Source of the DNA: Paguma larvata
Lineage: Eukaryota; Chordata; Mammalia; Carnivora; Viverridae
Length of the DNA: 64,000 bases
Assembly: GCA_030068075.1 (NCBI GenBank)
Contig: CM057826.1
Location: forward strand, 35,204,211 to 35,268,210
Reading direction: 5' to 3'
This document shows positions 23,208 to 34,152 of the stretch, piece by piece. Below the pieces are notes generated by a model. That model was not told where the DNA came from and ran no database searches. It saw nothing but the letters and a program-made list of their open reading frames with translations. Position numbers and translations under genes: made by a program. The first letter of the stretch is position 1. Each line of letters opens with the position of its first letter.

Positions 23208-23762
23208 CGAAACCTAGAGGAAAAAGAATAGATTTCAAAAGAAGAGTCAGAGGATAAAAATCTGAACATAAGTTGTAAGCCCCTAAGGACAACGGATGGT
23301 AGAAGAATAAAACAAGCATAGCAATAAGAAACCCTGCTCATCACATACAATGAGATAAGATGATTATTAAAAGTGTAGAATACTTTGTAAAAGAGTTATT
23401 CGAATTTATAGCCAAAGCAAAAACATTATAAGTACCATGACTAAGTGAAAATCCTTTGCCATCTGGAAGAGAATATTTTTTACTACTTTTAAAAACAGCA
23501 GGCTGATATACAAAGGTCGATTTATCATTTTATCAAAAAGAAAACCCAAAATTATTGCTTTTTTAGATAATCTATGCAAGAAATTGCAGTAAAAGATTTG
23601 AAAGCCTTTTTATGTTTTACACATAACCTCATTAATATTGAATCAATTTAGTGGGAAAACTGTAAATATTTTATTGCTCATTTAAACACGTTTTTTGCAG
23701 GTATTATAAACTATTGTGAGTAAAGTTTATTTCCCTCAGATATTCTGTAATTATCATACACC
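23208..23762. other. AT-rich unique DNA
   Basis: No gene or repeat family is recognised between the two SINEs. Confidence 0.45.
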
Positions 23763-23776
23763 TCCCAAATTTATAT

Positions 23777-23971
23777 ATTTTTTAAGTTTATTTATTTTGA
23801 GAGAGAGAGAGAGGAAGTGGGGGAAGAGCAGAGACAGAGAGAGGGAGGGAACCCCAAGCAGGCTCTGCGCTATCAGTGCAGAGCCTGATGCAGGGCTCGA
23901 ACTCATGAACTGTGAGATCATGACCCGAGCTGACGTCAGATGCTTAGCGGACTGAGCCACCCTCTGCACTC
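23777..23971 (-). mobile_element. Felid CAN SINE
   Basis: Antisense: TTTAAGTTTATTTATTTTGA tail, (GA)n, AGCAGGCTCTGCGCTATCAG, GAGATCATGACCCGAGCTGA and GACTGAGCCACCCTCTGCAC head. The flanks share CCCAAATTTRTAT (23764-23776 and 23972-23984). Confidence 0.94.
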
Positions 23972-23984
23972 CCCAAATTTGTAT

Positions 23985-24740
23985 TCTAAAGTCTAATAGC
24001 ACATTCTGGCACAACCATAACAATTTTGCTTTTAGAAAAAATGACTCCCATTTTGCCCTGATAAACAAAACACATTAATATCTTGCATTTCTGTACATTC
24101 ACCCAGATTTAAATTCTTAAAGAATTAAAGAATAAACATATGTATTAATAGGGGCTGAAGCTATTTGTACCTACCGTTCCTTTTCTTATCTGATAGTCAT
24201 TCTATAATGTATAAAAATAAGGGGCATAAATACGTTAAAGGTTTTGCTTGCATATGCAGAGATTATTTATTAGAGATCTCAGTATAATATTTATCAAAGT
24301 TCTCAAAGTTAACTATTATAACAAAATTCCACATAAGCTGACATATTACATAGAAACAAAAATTTATATTAAAATTTGTCAGATATGAAATTTGAAAAGT
24401 TGTTCCCAAACAAGCTAAGTGTGATTTTATCTCCATGATATAATGATTTGTTGCCTTATCTCAAGTTACAGGAACAGAACCTTTTAAAAGACAGTAGTTA
24501 CTACAATTCAATTTAATTGAACCATAAAGCCAGCATGGGACATTTTAAGAGCTCCGATTAATTAGAGTATTTTATAAATTAGAAAAAAAAAATATGCTTA
24601 CGTTAGTTCAACATTGTGATAAAGTCAGAAAGAAAACTTTTAATTTATACCATGCACATTTATCCAAGGATTTGCCGTTATTAGAAATATTACTGAACTT
24701 TATTTTAATCAAATAGAAAAAATCTTTCAAATTTTGTTTT
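23985..24740. other. AT-rich unique DNA
   Basis: No repeat family or gene is recognised. One run of A/T lies near 24580. Confidence 0.45.
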
Positions 24741-24756
24741 AAAGTAACAAAGTCCT

Positions 24757-24989
24757 GGGACGCCTGGGTGGCTCAGTCGGTTGAGTGTCCCACTCTTGAT
24801 TTCAACTCAGGTCATGATCTCGGGGTTGTGAGATCAAGCCCCGCATTGGGCTCTGCACTGATGGTGTGGCTACTACTTGAGATTCTCTGTCTCCCCTCTG
24901 TCTGCCCCTCCCCAAAAGGCGTGTGTGCTCGCTCTCTCTCTCTGTCTCTCTTTCTCTCAAAATAAATATATAAACTTTAAAATAAAATA
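24757..24989 (+). mobile_element. Felid CAN SINE with clean target duplication
   Basis: The head GGACGCCTGGGTGGCTCAGT is intact and is followed by TTCAACTCAGGTCATGATCT, GATCAAGCCCCGCATTGGGC, the CT-rich segment and the tail. AAAGTAACAAAGTCCT (24741-24756) recurs as AAAGTAATAAAGTCCT (24989-25004), a 16-bp target-site duplication with one mismatch. Confidence 0.97.
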
Positions 24990-25004
24990 AAGTAATAAAG
25001 TCCT

Positions 25005-25665
25005 CTTCTTATGCACTCACCTCCCCTTGTTTCTTATCCTTTCACATAGCAGCCAAATTCATTAATTCAACTCGGAATTAAACCTCAAAATTTTGTTCCT
25101 CTGAACTCAGTTCAGCAAGTCATCTGTGTTTATATAAGTAAGACAATGAAAACAGCTCCATTAAATTTAAGATTTGTTTAACCTAATTCATTCATTTTCT
25201 CCAGAGATAGTAAAATATATAAGACTTTGTTCAAAAGATATTCATATCATAACGGGAGGTCATTATTAAATTCTGGGCCAGTGATGATTTTCTTCCTACT
25301 TTATTTATGCTTTTATTATGCTTTATTATATGCTGTTTACTTATAGTCCTCATCCAGTCAGATTGTGTGTCAAGTTAGGGACATAATTATTGAGGTTAAG
25401 TAATACCTTAAAGTTGGTATACAGAACATTTCTTGCATATTCTTGTCATTCATTTTTTATATATCTTTGAGATTTTCCTGGTATTTTTTTTGTTTTTGTA
25501 TTTTTTTTTGAGAGGAGAGAAGAATTTACACACTTTGAAACTCCTTAGAGGTATTAGATGGGCTTGCAACTCCAGACAAGTCAAAAGCAACAATTTCTAC
25601 TACAAATCGTATTTAGGCTCACTAATGTTTGGTTTAGGCAATGTAAGCAAAACCCTCTCAAAAGT
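25005..25665. other. AT-rich unique DNA
   Basis: No gene or secure repeat. T-rich runs lie at 25480-25512. Confidence 0.45.
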
Positions 25666-25676
25666 TAGAACTCTAT

Positions 25677-25852
25677 GGGGTGCCTGGGGGGCTTAGTTGG
25701 TTAAGTATCTGACACTTGGTTTTGGCTCAGGTCATGCGGGGTCATCCCAGGGTCATGGAATCAAGCTTTGAGTCAAGCTCCCTGAGGAGCTCGTCACCCC
25801 TGTCAAACCCCACATCAAGTCAGGCTCTGTACCGGGCATGGAACCTGCTTGA

Positions 25853-25886
<34 letters not shown>

Positions 25887-25888
25887 AT
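25677..25888 (+). mobile_element. Older carnivore-type CAN SINE, rearranged
   Basis: Head GGGGTGCCTGGGGGGCTTAG, then GGGTCATCCCAGGGTCATGG, the body type shared with non-felid carnivores. The body is internally reiterated (TCAAGCTTTGAGTCAAGCTC, later CATCAAGTCAGGCTCTGTAC). A long (TC)n lies at 25855-25882. The flanks share AAAAGTTAGAA / AAAAGTTAAAA. Confidence 0.9.
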
Positions 25889-25960
25889 AAAAAGTTAAAA
25901 TAAGAGTTGGAATGCTGTTTTACAAGTCATGTGAAATTGCCTTCCTGTTATTGCTACAAT

Positions 25961-26129
25961 AGTGATTCAACTTGCAAGAGCATAAGAATCACCTGGAAGG
26001 CTTATTAAAATGCACATTGCTTGGCCCTCACCGGGCAGTTTGTGCTTCAGTAGGTAAGGTCTGGGAATTTGCATTTCCAAGTTCCCAGGTAATGCTAGTG
26101 AAGCTGGACTGAGGACCATTTTGAGAACT
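25961..26129 (+). mobile_element. MER5A-like hAT-Charlie element
   Basis: The motifs are in MER5A order: AGAATCACCTGGAAGGCTTA, TGCTTGGCCCTCACC, GGGAATTTGCATTTCCAAGT, TCCCAGGTAATGCTAGTGAA and GAGGACCATTTTGAGAACTA. About 170 bp, non-autonomous, ancient eutherian. Confidence 0.85.
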
Positions 26130-26518
26130 AATGTCCTAGAATGTCTGCTAAGTGACCAATATCTGTGCCCGATTTATCTCCCAAAATTTCCTGAGAGAGA
26201 GGAAAAAAAAAAAAAGAAGAGTAGTAACACTTAAAGACAGACAAACTGCTATAAAGGCTAATTAATCTTTCTTCATAAGAATGGGGGAAAATTGTTTTTC
26301 ATTTCACACCCATAAAAAGCTTTAAAATCTAACTCATATGTCAGAAGGAAGCATAGAACACAAAAATTTACTGACCCAGACCTCAAAGGAAGATCAGAGG
26401 CTCCGACGCTTTCCATTTCAATGAGCACAAAAATTTTGAGCAAGAATTAAAAACACGGAGGATATTAGAAGATATCAAAGTCTTGGATATAAGCAGACCA
26501 AAAAAAGATTAGAAAACA
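26130..26518. other. Unique DNA
   Basis: An A-run lies at 26203-26214. No gene or repeat family is recognised. Confidence 0.45.
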
Positions 26519-26735
26519 GCTGGATGGCTCATCCGTTGGGTGTCCAGCTTCAGCTCAGGTCATGATCTTGTGGTCCATGAGTTTGAGTCCCGTATCAGAT
26601 CTGTGCTGACAGCTCAGAGCCTGCAACCTGCCTCAGATTCCATCTCCCACTGTCTCTCTGCCCCTCCCCCCTCACACTCTGTCTCCGTCTCTCAAAAATG
26701 AATAAATCTTAAAAAAAAACAACAAAACATTTAAA
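26519..26735 (+). mobile_element. Felid CAN SINE, 5'-shortened
   Basis: The head begins inside the normal start (GCTGGATGGCTCATCCGTTG). The rest is typical: CAGCTTCAGCTCAGGTCATG, GACAGCTCAGAGCCTGCAAC, TCTGCCCCTCCCCCCTCACA and a long A-rich tail with AACAACAAAAC. The target-site duplication is not clear. Confidence 0.9.
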
Positions 26736-27073
26736 ATAAATACAAAAGACTATCTTTGCTAGATTCCCCAACTCTTTCACCTAAGAAAGAATGTTTCTCC
26801 TAATATTACCCAACGAAGTCAAAGAACTGTGGCCTGATGATGAATCCCCAACAGGAGTCTTGGACATGGAGGCTCTAAATCAGAACATCTAGATTATCGA
26901 GGCTTAGGTATGGGTTCTCTGAAGCCCAGTCCCCAAGCTCTAGACCACGCCAATCTCATTGTTTTCTCTGTCTTTACTATTTGAGAATTCTAATATTTTG
27001 GAATTTCTCCTAAGAAGACATAAATACATGAATACAGTAAAAGTCATTATTCCTGCTTCCTTGACATTTTATT
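26736..27073. other. Unique DNA
   Basis: No repeat family or gene is recognised. Confidence 0.45.
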
Positions 27074-27088
27074 AAGAATTCCAGAATA

Positions 27089-27284
27089 GAACAAGCTGAG
27101 GGTTATTGGAGGCAAGGTGGGCAGGGGTATGGATTTAACAGACGATGGGGATGATGGAGTGCACTTGTGATGAGCACTGGGTTATGTATGTAAATGATAA
27201 ATCCCTTGATTTCACACCTGAAACTAATGTTACACTGTATGTTAACTATCTGGTATTTAAATAAAATCTTGAAAGAGAAAAAAA
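27089..27284 (+). mobile_element. Carnivore L1 3' end, sense, 5'-truncated
   Basis: It carries the L1 3' UTR signature: GATGAGCACTGGGTTATGTA, CACCTGAAACTAATGTTACA, CTGTATGTTAACTATCTGG, ATTTAAATAAAATCTTG and then an A-tail. The flanks AAGAATTCCAGAATA (27074-27088) and AAGAACTCCAGAGTA (27285-27299) form a 15-bp target-site duplication with two mismatches. Confidence 0.93.
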
Positions 27285-27299
27285 AAAGAACTCCAGAGT

Positions 27300-27769
27300 A
27301 AAAGAATCCTTCACTTTCCAACCTTTTTTATCTAGTGGTGCAAAAATAAGAACAAATGGTCATGAGTTCTTTAATTGTCTCAACATAGACTGACCTTTTC
27401 AGCGCTATAATGGAAGATAAATTGGAACCAGTGTCTCCAGGGTCACAAAAATAGGCTGTGCAGAGTGGTGCACCATGGTTTGTTAACAATTTTCAAGGAA
27501 TTTATGTTTAAATGTTTGCCCTTCATAAAAACTGTGATGAATCTTATAAATGTAATTTGACTTTGCCACTCCAACTCATATAAACAAATTGCCTTGCTTA
27601 CTATGCCATAAGAACGCTCCCCAGATCAAGAAACAAAAAGTTACAATTGTTGTATAACTGTTATTTTTACATACAGATATAAATAACATATATGTGTGTA
27701 TATGTGTGTATATGCTTATGGGTGTATGAATTTGTGTATATATGTGCATATAATTAAATTCTACAAGTC
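27300..27769. other. Unique DNA with a TG/TA-rich tract
   Basis: The stretch 27680-27750 is a degenerate (TATG/TGTG)n tract. No gene is recognised. Confidence 0.5.
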
Positions 27770-28190
27770 ATGTAATCATTCTCATATTGATGGAAATTTA
27801 CCACGGACCCATATATTTCGCTGCTATAAAAAAAGCAGCAATAAACATTCTAACTTTCTGGAATATATATTCTTTCACACTAGTTCTTTAATTTCCATAG
27901 GCTCAATTCCCAAATATGGAACTGCGAAGTCAAAAGACTTTTTTGTCTGTAAAAATAATGATAGTAATTACTACCAGATGACTTTACAAAAAAGTTTCAA
28001 TTATTTTCTGCCAACGATGTATAATGTTGGTATCCCTGTATACCAACAATGTATAATGTTGGTAATCCTCACCAGCACTGATTTTTTTTTAAATATAATC
28101 TAATGGCATAAAAAAACTAGTTTCCTTTTCAATTTGAAATTCCCTGATACTACTGAAATTAACCATCGACATTATTCTTTTAAAATTCAA
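27770..28190 (-). mobile_element. Old L1 fragment, antisense
   Basis: Motifs follow the antisense of the LINE-1 3' region: ACAAGTCATG, GAAGTCAAAAGACTTTTTTG, CCAGATGACTTTACAAAAAA and CCTCACCAGCACTGATTTTT. Diverged. It contains a 32-bp tandem duplication (28011-28068). Confidence 0.6.
28011..28068. repeat. 32-bp tandem duplication inside L1 relic
   Basis: CCAACGATGTATAATGTTGG (28011-28030) recurs as CCAACAATGTATAATGTTGG (28043-28062). The period is 32 bp, with about 1.8 copies. Confidence 0.85.
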
Positions 28191-28224
28191 ATGCTGAAAA
28201 TATGTATAACTATAATCAATGTCA

Positions 28225-28498
28225 AGAATCTAATGGCCAAGAGTCCTGGTAAATTACACAGGACTGACTGTGGAGCTGGAAAATTCCTATATAAATCCTA
28301 GCTCTTCCACCTACCACATTGTGAATGTTGGTAAGTTGTTTAACTTTTCTAAGTTTTAGTTCCTACAATATCTAAACTGGACTAAATCATCACCCCTACT
28401 TCTTGAGGTGTTGTGATAATGTTGAGAAGGAACATCTGCTAAAGTGTTGAGCACAATCCTGGCACCTAGAAAGCAACAATAAACATTGGCTAGTATTG
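28225..28498 (+). repeat. MIR SINE, sense, near full length
   Basis: The motifs are in MIR order: GGACTGACTGTGGAGCTGGA, ATCCTAGCTCTTCCACCTAC, GGTAAGTTGTTTAACTTTTC, a decayed TCAGTT-type core, CTTGAGGTGTTGTGATAATG, AGTGTTGAGCACAATCCTGG and CAATAAACATTGGCTAGTAT. One of the best preserved ancient repeats here. Confidence 0.82.
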
Positions 28499-29656
28499 CA
28501 GGGATGCTTACCACCTTCCGATATGCTTTCACTTCTGTTCTCTCTAGGATCTTGAGTGAAATGTGGTTACAGAATAAAGTGGAATGATGTCAACTGATGA
28601 CCTCGATGTATTCACATTTGAACTATCTTAAAATATTTCGCTGACAACACAAAAGACATCTACTGTCTTAAGTTGGCACTGACGCTTTCCTTAAATTATA
28701 CATACAACGATTTTATAAAGTGAAATCAGCAGTGCCAAAAAACCAAAACCAAAACCAAAAAGAATGAAGCAAAACACGAGAAAATACATAAACCTTAAGA
28801 GCAAGTTCATGAAGTTCTTCATGGTGAGATGGTGATGTTTTGAGGATTCCAAGGTCTTCATAAGGGAATAGGTAGCCCCTGTGAAACCGTGTTGTCAGTT
28901 CATCCAGTCACTCACTCACTGTTCCTCTTTCCACTATTTTTATATCTTTGCTCTTTGTCTCTGTAAATTCACTAATTCTTTCCAATGTCATGTTCTTACA
29001 CTTTGAGCCATTTTTATCCATTTACAATAAACTTTATCAAATGGTTTGCTTTTGTTTATCCTTGGCTGATTCAAAGCACTTGGTATAATTTCCTTGCAAT
29101 CATCTCCTCCCATTTCACAACATTGCATTCTTTTCAATTAATTCCCAATAAACTCTTAATTGCCCATGCTCTGTTAGAGCTAACAGTTAATCCCTGTTTA
29201 AGCTAATGGCTTCATCATCTTCAACAAACAAATCTTTTCTGAAAGCTACTGACAACCCAGAGTATTAACTGAATCTAGTTTCATTATTTCTCACTCTCCT
29301 TGATCTTTCTCTCTCTTATTGTTTGGGAAGTAGTCATGGCACCCTGGTGCTAGTATATAATCTGATGAAGACAGAGAAAACAGTGCAAAGAGTCCAACTA
29401 TTCTCCTTAAAGCCGATGTGACCCTTTTTGTTTACCAAGCTTCAGGTGACAAGCCCATAACATGGGTAGGAGTACTCTCCAAGCTCATTCTCAGGCATAA
29501 GGCACATCTGACAAAGTATGATTTCACTCATACTTTACACAAGCACCAAGAATAAGAAAGCACTGTTGTATCAAATAAAATGATGCATTTATCAATCAGA
29601 ATTAATTTTTCAAAGGAAAAACTTAACTGCTGTTTTTGTTATGAAAGTAAATGTAC
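28499..29656. other. Unique DNA
   Basis: A small (CCAAAA)n run lies at 28738-28760. Open frames up to 73 codons show no recognisable protein. No gene is called. Confidence 0.45.
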
Positions 29657-29668
29657 TCATCATTTTAT

Positions 29669-29898
29669 TTTATTTATGTATTTATTTATTTTTAAAACGT
29701 TTATTTATTTTTGAGAGACATAGAGACAGAGCGTGAACAGGGGAAGGGCAGAGAGAGAGGGAGACACAGAATCCAAAGCAGGCTCCAGGCTCTGAGCTGC
29801 CAGCACAGAGCCTGATGCGGGGCTTGAACTCACGAATCATGAGATCATGACCTGAGCTGAAGTCGGCCGCTTAACCGACTGAGCCACCCAGGCGCCCC
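29669..29898 (-). mobile_element. Young felid CAN SINE
   Basis: Close to consensus throughout: T-rich tail, ATTTTTGAGAGACATAGAGA, GGGAAGGGCAGAGAGAGAGG, CAGCACAGAGCCTGATGCGG, GAAGTCGGCCGCTTAACCGA and a complete head CTGAGCCACCCAGGCGCCCC. The flanks share TCATCATTTTA (29657-29667 and 29899-29909). Retained CpGs and a clean duplication indicate a recent insertion. Confidence 0.97.
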
Positions 29899-30150
29899 TC
29901 ATCATTTTAAAGAGTACGAAACTGTCTAAAAGAAAAAGGGGAAAAATTTACCACCTGTCCTACATCCCAGGGTCAATCACTATTAATGTAAAATGTGACA
30001 TGTCCAAATATTTGGATAAAATAGACAAAATTCTTTTTTCCAAGAAAAAAAAATACTAGACATGTTATTTGGAATAACCTGTGTTTTTCTAATTGTATAC
30101 AGCATAAAATAAATGTCATCACTTGCAAATATACACGAACTTATTCCTTC

Positions 30151-30338
30151 ATTTTTTTTAATGTCTACTCCTTTATTTGGAGAGAGAAAGAGCAGAGGCG
30201 GGGCAGAGGGAGAGCAGAGAGAAAGGGAAAGAGAGAATCCCAAGCAGTCTCCACACTATCAGCGCAGAGTCTGATGTGGGGCTCAAACTCATGAACCAAG
30301 AGTCAGATGCCTACCCGACTAGGCCACCCAGGCACCCC
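30151..30338 (-). mobile_element. Felid CAN SINE, diverged
   Basis: Antisense: TTTTTTAATGTCTACTCCTT tail, purine-rich segment, CACACTATCAGCGCAGAGTC and GACTAGGCCACCCAGGCACC head. It lacks the ATCATGACCTGAGC segment between body and head (a deletion near 30300). The target-site duplication is weak. Confidence 0.92.
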
Positions 30339-30344
30339 AAATCC

Positions 30345-30660
30345 ATTCTTTTCAACAGCAAGGAACATTTCATCTCATATTATACATAAGAAGCCATATG
30401 TGTTTGCTGAGGCCTTGGGATGGGAATTTAAGTTGCTCATAATTTTCCTGTTACAATTATAAACATAAAAATAATCTTTGCAAACATTTTTTCTATGTTA
30501 TTTGTGTAGGAAAATTACTAGAAAGAGAATTGCTAGATCAAAGATTTATAACACTTTAAATTTCAAGATATTGGGACTAACTGTCCTTCAAAATATTGTG
30601 CAGTATTGTATTTTTTAGTTTCTTTCCTTCTTTTGCTCTATAGCCAATCATTTTCTTTTT
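30345..30660 (-). repeat. Old L1 relic, antisense
   Basis: GAGAATTGCTAGATCAAAGA followed by TTTATAACACTTTAAATTTC and CTAACTGTCCTTCAAAATAT resembles the antisense of the LINE-1 segment that also occurs at 27770-28190. Diverged. Confidence 0.5.
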
Positions 30661-30699
30661 TTACCAATCTCTGAGACAGAAAAGAAAAATATCCAGTAC

Positions 30700-31215
30700 A
30701 ATTAACATACAAGGGAGATGAATAGATAGAAAAAGAAATACAAATGGCCAAGAGAAAATACGAGATGGTCAATGTCAGTCCAATCAGATTAGCAAAACTT
30801 TAAAAGCACAATAATATTCAGCGTTAGCAAGTGTGTGAGTATTACACATTCTCACAGACATGGTATTGGCAGGAATATAAACTAGGGCCTTGTTTTGGAA
30901 GCATATTTGGGCACAACAACAAAAAATGTTATCCATATATTCCATAGCAGTTTCACTGAGGGATTTATCATAGAGATAATCTTGAAAAAGTACATAAACC
31001 AAGATGTTATTAATGTTACTGGTAGATTATTTAAATAAAGTACGACATGCTCATAGTGCAGTTTTTAAAAGTAATAATATCTTGAAGATAAATTATTTAA
31101 AGAACTCAACCAAACTTTCATAATATATATGCATATCAAATTATTATGTCGTGCACCTTAAAGTTATGTAGTGTTATTTGTCAGTTATATCTCAGTAAAG
31201 CTGGGGTGGGAAATA
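30700..31215 (+). repeat. Old L1M relic, sense
   Basis: TACAAATGGCCAAGAGAAAA, CAATCAGATTAGCAAAACTT, GGCAGGAATATAAACTAGGG and GTTTTGGAAGCATATTTGGG follow the order of the L1 3' region. The right end (AAATTATTATGTCGTGCACC, GTCAGTTATATCTCAGTAAA) is typical of an L1 3' terminus. It may be two fragments, with a join near 31010-31090. Confidence 0.6.
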
Positions 31216-31266
31216 TAAAGCCTAGATTCTGAACATCCTTTTGTATAATTCTTTTGTTATATTTTT

Positions 31267-31481
31267 GGGGTGCCCGGGTGGCTCAATTGGTTAAATGTCA
31301 GACTCTTGATTTCAGCTCAGATCGTGATCTCACGGTTCGTAGGATCCAGTTCTGTGTCAGGCTCTGTGCTGACAGTGCAGATAGTACTTGGGTTTCTCTC
31401 TCTCCCTGTCTCTCTGCTCCTCCCTTGCTCATGCTTTCTCTCTCTCCTTCAAAATCAGTAAATAAACATTAAAAAAATAAA
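31267..31481 (+). mobile_element. Felid CAN SINE
   Basis: Sense: GGGGTGCCCGGGTGGCTCAA head, CTCAGATCGTGATCTCACGG, TCAGGCTCTGTGCTGACAGT, CT-rich segment and AGTAAATAAACATTAAAAAA tail. The middle has a small deletion (the GAGCCT part is missing). The flanks share GTTATATTTT (31256-31265 and 31482-31491). The short ORFs here are SINE-derived. Confidence 0.95.
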
Positions 31482-31491
31482 GTTATATTTT

Positions 31492-32615
31492 CTATAAACT
31501 TATTTAAGACATAAATTCTAAAATGCGGGTATGTATTAAAGTCATTTTTAGAAAGACATTCAAGAAACCATCAACTGTCAACGAGTGCGCCAATGATGTG
31601 TTTTCACAGGGGATACTTATTTGTCTAGAATCTTCAGGGGAAGTTTTAGATGTCTGGTTGTGGAAGACTAGAGGAGGAGAATTTTAATTTTTTTACCTTT
31701 ATTTATTTCTTGGATTTCTTTTACCAGATGCGTCAATTACGTTTTTATGTTAGCATGAGTTATTAACTAAATAAAATTATGAGCCGTTTTTGTCGTTTCC
31801 CATTCATTTTGGTGTATAAATAAAGAAAACTAAGGCTTGTCTTTCTTAAATTTGATAATTCTACGTCTGTGACTTTAACGACGTCCTCTGCTAACTTCGT
31901 ATGTCCTTTCACAATGACTGTTGATGTTGTACAATAACTATTTGCTCAAGACAAATCTTATAAGGTAGATACAAAACATGGCATACATCTTCAGGGTCAA
32001 ACTAATTTCATGTAATAAACAAAATTGTGTAATATCAATTTTTAGGACCTTTTTGTGATCGATCAATCTACCGAGTTAAATAGCTGAAATCACTTCCAAA
32101 ACAAATCCTTTTGCAGTCAGCAAAATGAAGCAATTACATGAATAAGTTTTTCCACTTGGCCTATTTTTCTGCCCATGGTTATTAATCAGTCTCACTGACT
32201 ACATTTTCCATTTTACATCCACTTTCAGGCACCACTCCAGGTGGCCAAACATTTCACATTACGTAAATAAATAAAATAAAACAAAACCTTTGCCCATTGA
32301 GCAAATGGAGGTATTTCAGATCTAACTCATCCAGCCTCTCTCAAGTCATTCAGAAAACACAATATGGATACCGTAAAAGGATATTCAATATTTTCATTTC
32401 ATTTGGCTAACTGGAATTTGTTTAAGTGAAGTTTTACTCCAGCCGATCCTACCCAGAGAGCTGAATTAATTTAAGTTGATGCCCTGTTTTACCTCATGGC
32501 TCTTTGAGACCTTTGGCTTGATTGTTTGTTGCTTTGCCTTGTCTCTTTTTCTGAATTCAAAGTCTGGGGAATACCTGTCTGAAACAGCTGTTTCGCATAA
32601 TGCCTCTTTCAGATG
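31492..32615. other. Unique AT-rich DNA
   Basis: No repeat family or gene is recognised. An (AAATA/AAACA)n-like run lies at 32263-32288. Confidence 0.45.
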
Positions 32616-32760
32616 CCTGGTTCTTAACCCTTGCTACGCATCAGAATCACTATTTCTTTATCCTAACACTCTAGATGCAATAGGTGGAGATTCCGATTTA
32701 ACTGGGACAAAGTGGGGCCAGAGCAACTTTTTAAAGCTTCAAATGTGATTCTGTTGTACC
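32616..32760 (+). repeat. MER5-like relic
   Basis: GGTTCTTAACCCTTGCTACG, CATCAGAATCACTATTTCTT, GGTGGAGATTCCGATTTAAC and GTGATTCTGTTGTACC recall the ends and centre of hAT-Charlie MER5 elements. Diverged. Confidence 0.5.
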
Positions 32761-32936
32761 CGTACATCCTGGCCCTTAAGCAGGGTCAAATATTACTCTA
32801 TGTTAATGATAGGCCTCTTAAATTTAATTACAGGTGATAGATTTCTGTAGGCTGATCTGCCCTGAGTGATAACATGGCTGGAACAAAAGTACTCACAATA
32901 TCTATGTTCTTCATAGGAATTCCAGTGTTAGAAAGA

Positions 32937-33133
32937 TTAATGGTTCTTAGGCCTCAGGGCTTTTTGTTTTGGTTTTTGGGTTTTGGGTTTAGAGTGTTTT
33001 TTTTTTTTTTTTTGAGAGGTTTAAAAAATAATAATGCTTGTACCACTCCCAGAGTCTAAAGTGTGACCTGGGCATTGAGATTCTTTAAATTTTTCCCAAG
33101 TGATACTAAGATGCAGCCAAGGTTGAGAATGAC
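32937..33133 (+). repeat. Probable second MER5-like relic with poly-T
   Basis: TGGTTCTTAGGCCTCAGGGC on the left and AAGTGATACTAAGATGCAGC / CAAGGTTGAGAATGACC on the right could be the two ends of one MER5-type element. A T-run of about 15 lies at 32998-33013. Assignment is tentative. Confidence 0.4.
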
Positions 33134-33795
33134 CATAAAGGGCCAAATTCCAGTCCAGCCTTGTCAAAAACAGTATCCCTCTTTCCCAGAGAGATTCCCA
33201 GGAGATAACTTAACCATGGGATAATGACCACAGGAAATAATCCACAGCTATTATATATATACACACATATTCTCCTTTGAACTTTGGCTTGAAAATATCT
33301 GTGTTAGAGTTCATTTCTAGAACTCTACAGAGGGGCAGTCCTAGGGGGAAAAATGAGACTAGAAAATATTTTCCGTGGCCTCATCTCAGCTTCTTCGACC
33401 AATTTTCCTCATTTCTCTACCCAGGAACCTCTCTTACCTCACAGTCTCTGAGGGCTTTGCTCTCAGCTAATTAGCTAAGACATTAGCTTTCAAAAGTATA
33501 AGATGTTTTCTCACAAAGATGTAGAGTATCTGATATTTAATAGGCCAGGCTATGGAAAGATTTTAATTCTTTCCAGGAACGCTACATCTTCTTACCCTAT
33601 TCATCAGAATAGTCAGGTTTCTAGACCAAGATTGAAATTTACTGTTAAAAAGTAAATTCCTGTATGACTTTTCTACAACTCTAGTGGGCTCAGTGTTGTC
33701 TTGATTTTAGCAACAAAAAATCCTGAGTAAATGGGGATTTCGATCACTTTTTTTCCTATGTCTCTCCCTTTCATGCCTGGCGCATAACCATGGCT
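33134..33795. other. Unique DNA
   Basis: No gene or repeat family is recognised. A short TATATACACACA tract lies at 33253-33270. Confidence 0.45.
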
Positions 33796-34152
33796 GCTTT
33801 GGTCTGAATGTTTGTATCCTCCAAAATTTGTATGTTGAAATACTAACCCCCGAGGTGAAGGTGTAAGGAGGTAGCACATTGGGAGATGATTGGGTCCTGA
33901 GGACCAAGCCCTCAGGTATGGAACCAGTGGCCATAGGGAAGAGACCCCAGCCATCCCTCACCTTTTCTGTCACGTAAGACACAGGGAAAAGCCAGCAATC
34001 TGTGATTGAGGAAGTAGGCTCTCTCCAGACTGCATCTACCAGCATCTTGATCTTGGACTTCCTACCCTCCGGAATGGTGAGAAATAAATTTCTGTTTATA
34101 AACCACACACTCCGTAGTGATTTGTTACAGCAGCCGGAGTAGACTAAGATAA
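33796..34152 (+). mobile_element. MLT1A-like MaLR LTR
   Basis: Clear MLT1A-type order: TTTGGTCTGAATGTTTGTAT, CCTCCAAAATTTGTATGTTG, GGTGTAAGGAGGTAGCACAT, GATCTTGGACTTCCTACCCT, GAGAAATAAATTTCTGTTTA and the end GCAGCCGGAGTAGACTAAGA. About 355 bp, near full length, with no adjacent internal region (solo LTR). The 160-codon minus-strand ORF across it is incidental. Confidence 0.85.

Noticed and set aside
31254..31472. Short ORFs inside SINEs (also at 24768-24965, 41911-42125, 43725-43980, 45538-45726, 48369-48626)
   Set aside because: The peptides repeat one pattern because they translate the SINE body; they are not genes.
20330..32000. Regularly recurring similar units as a CRISPR-like or satellite array
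   Set aside because: The units are interspersed SINEs in both orientations with separate target duplications and irregular spacing.
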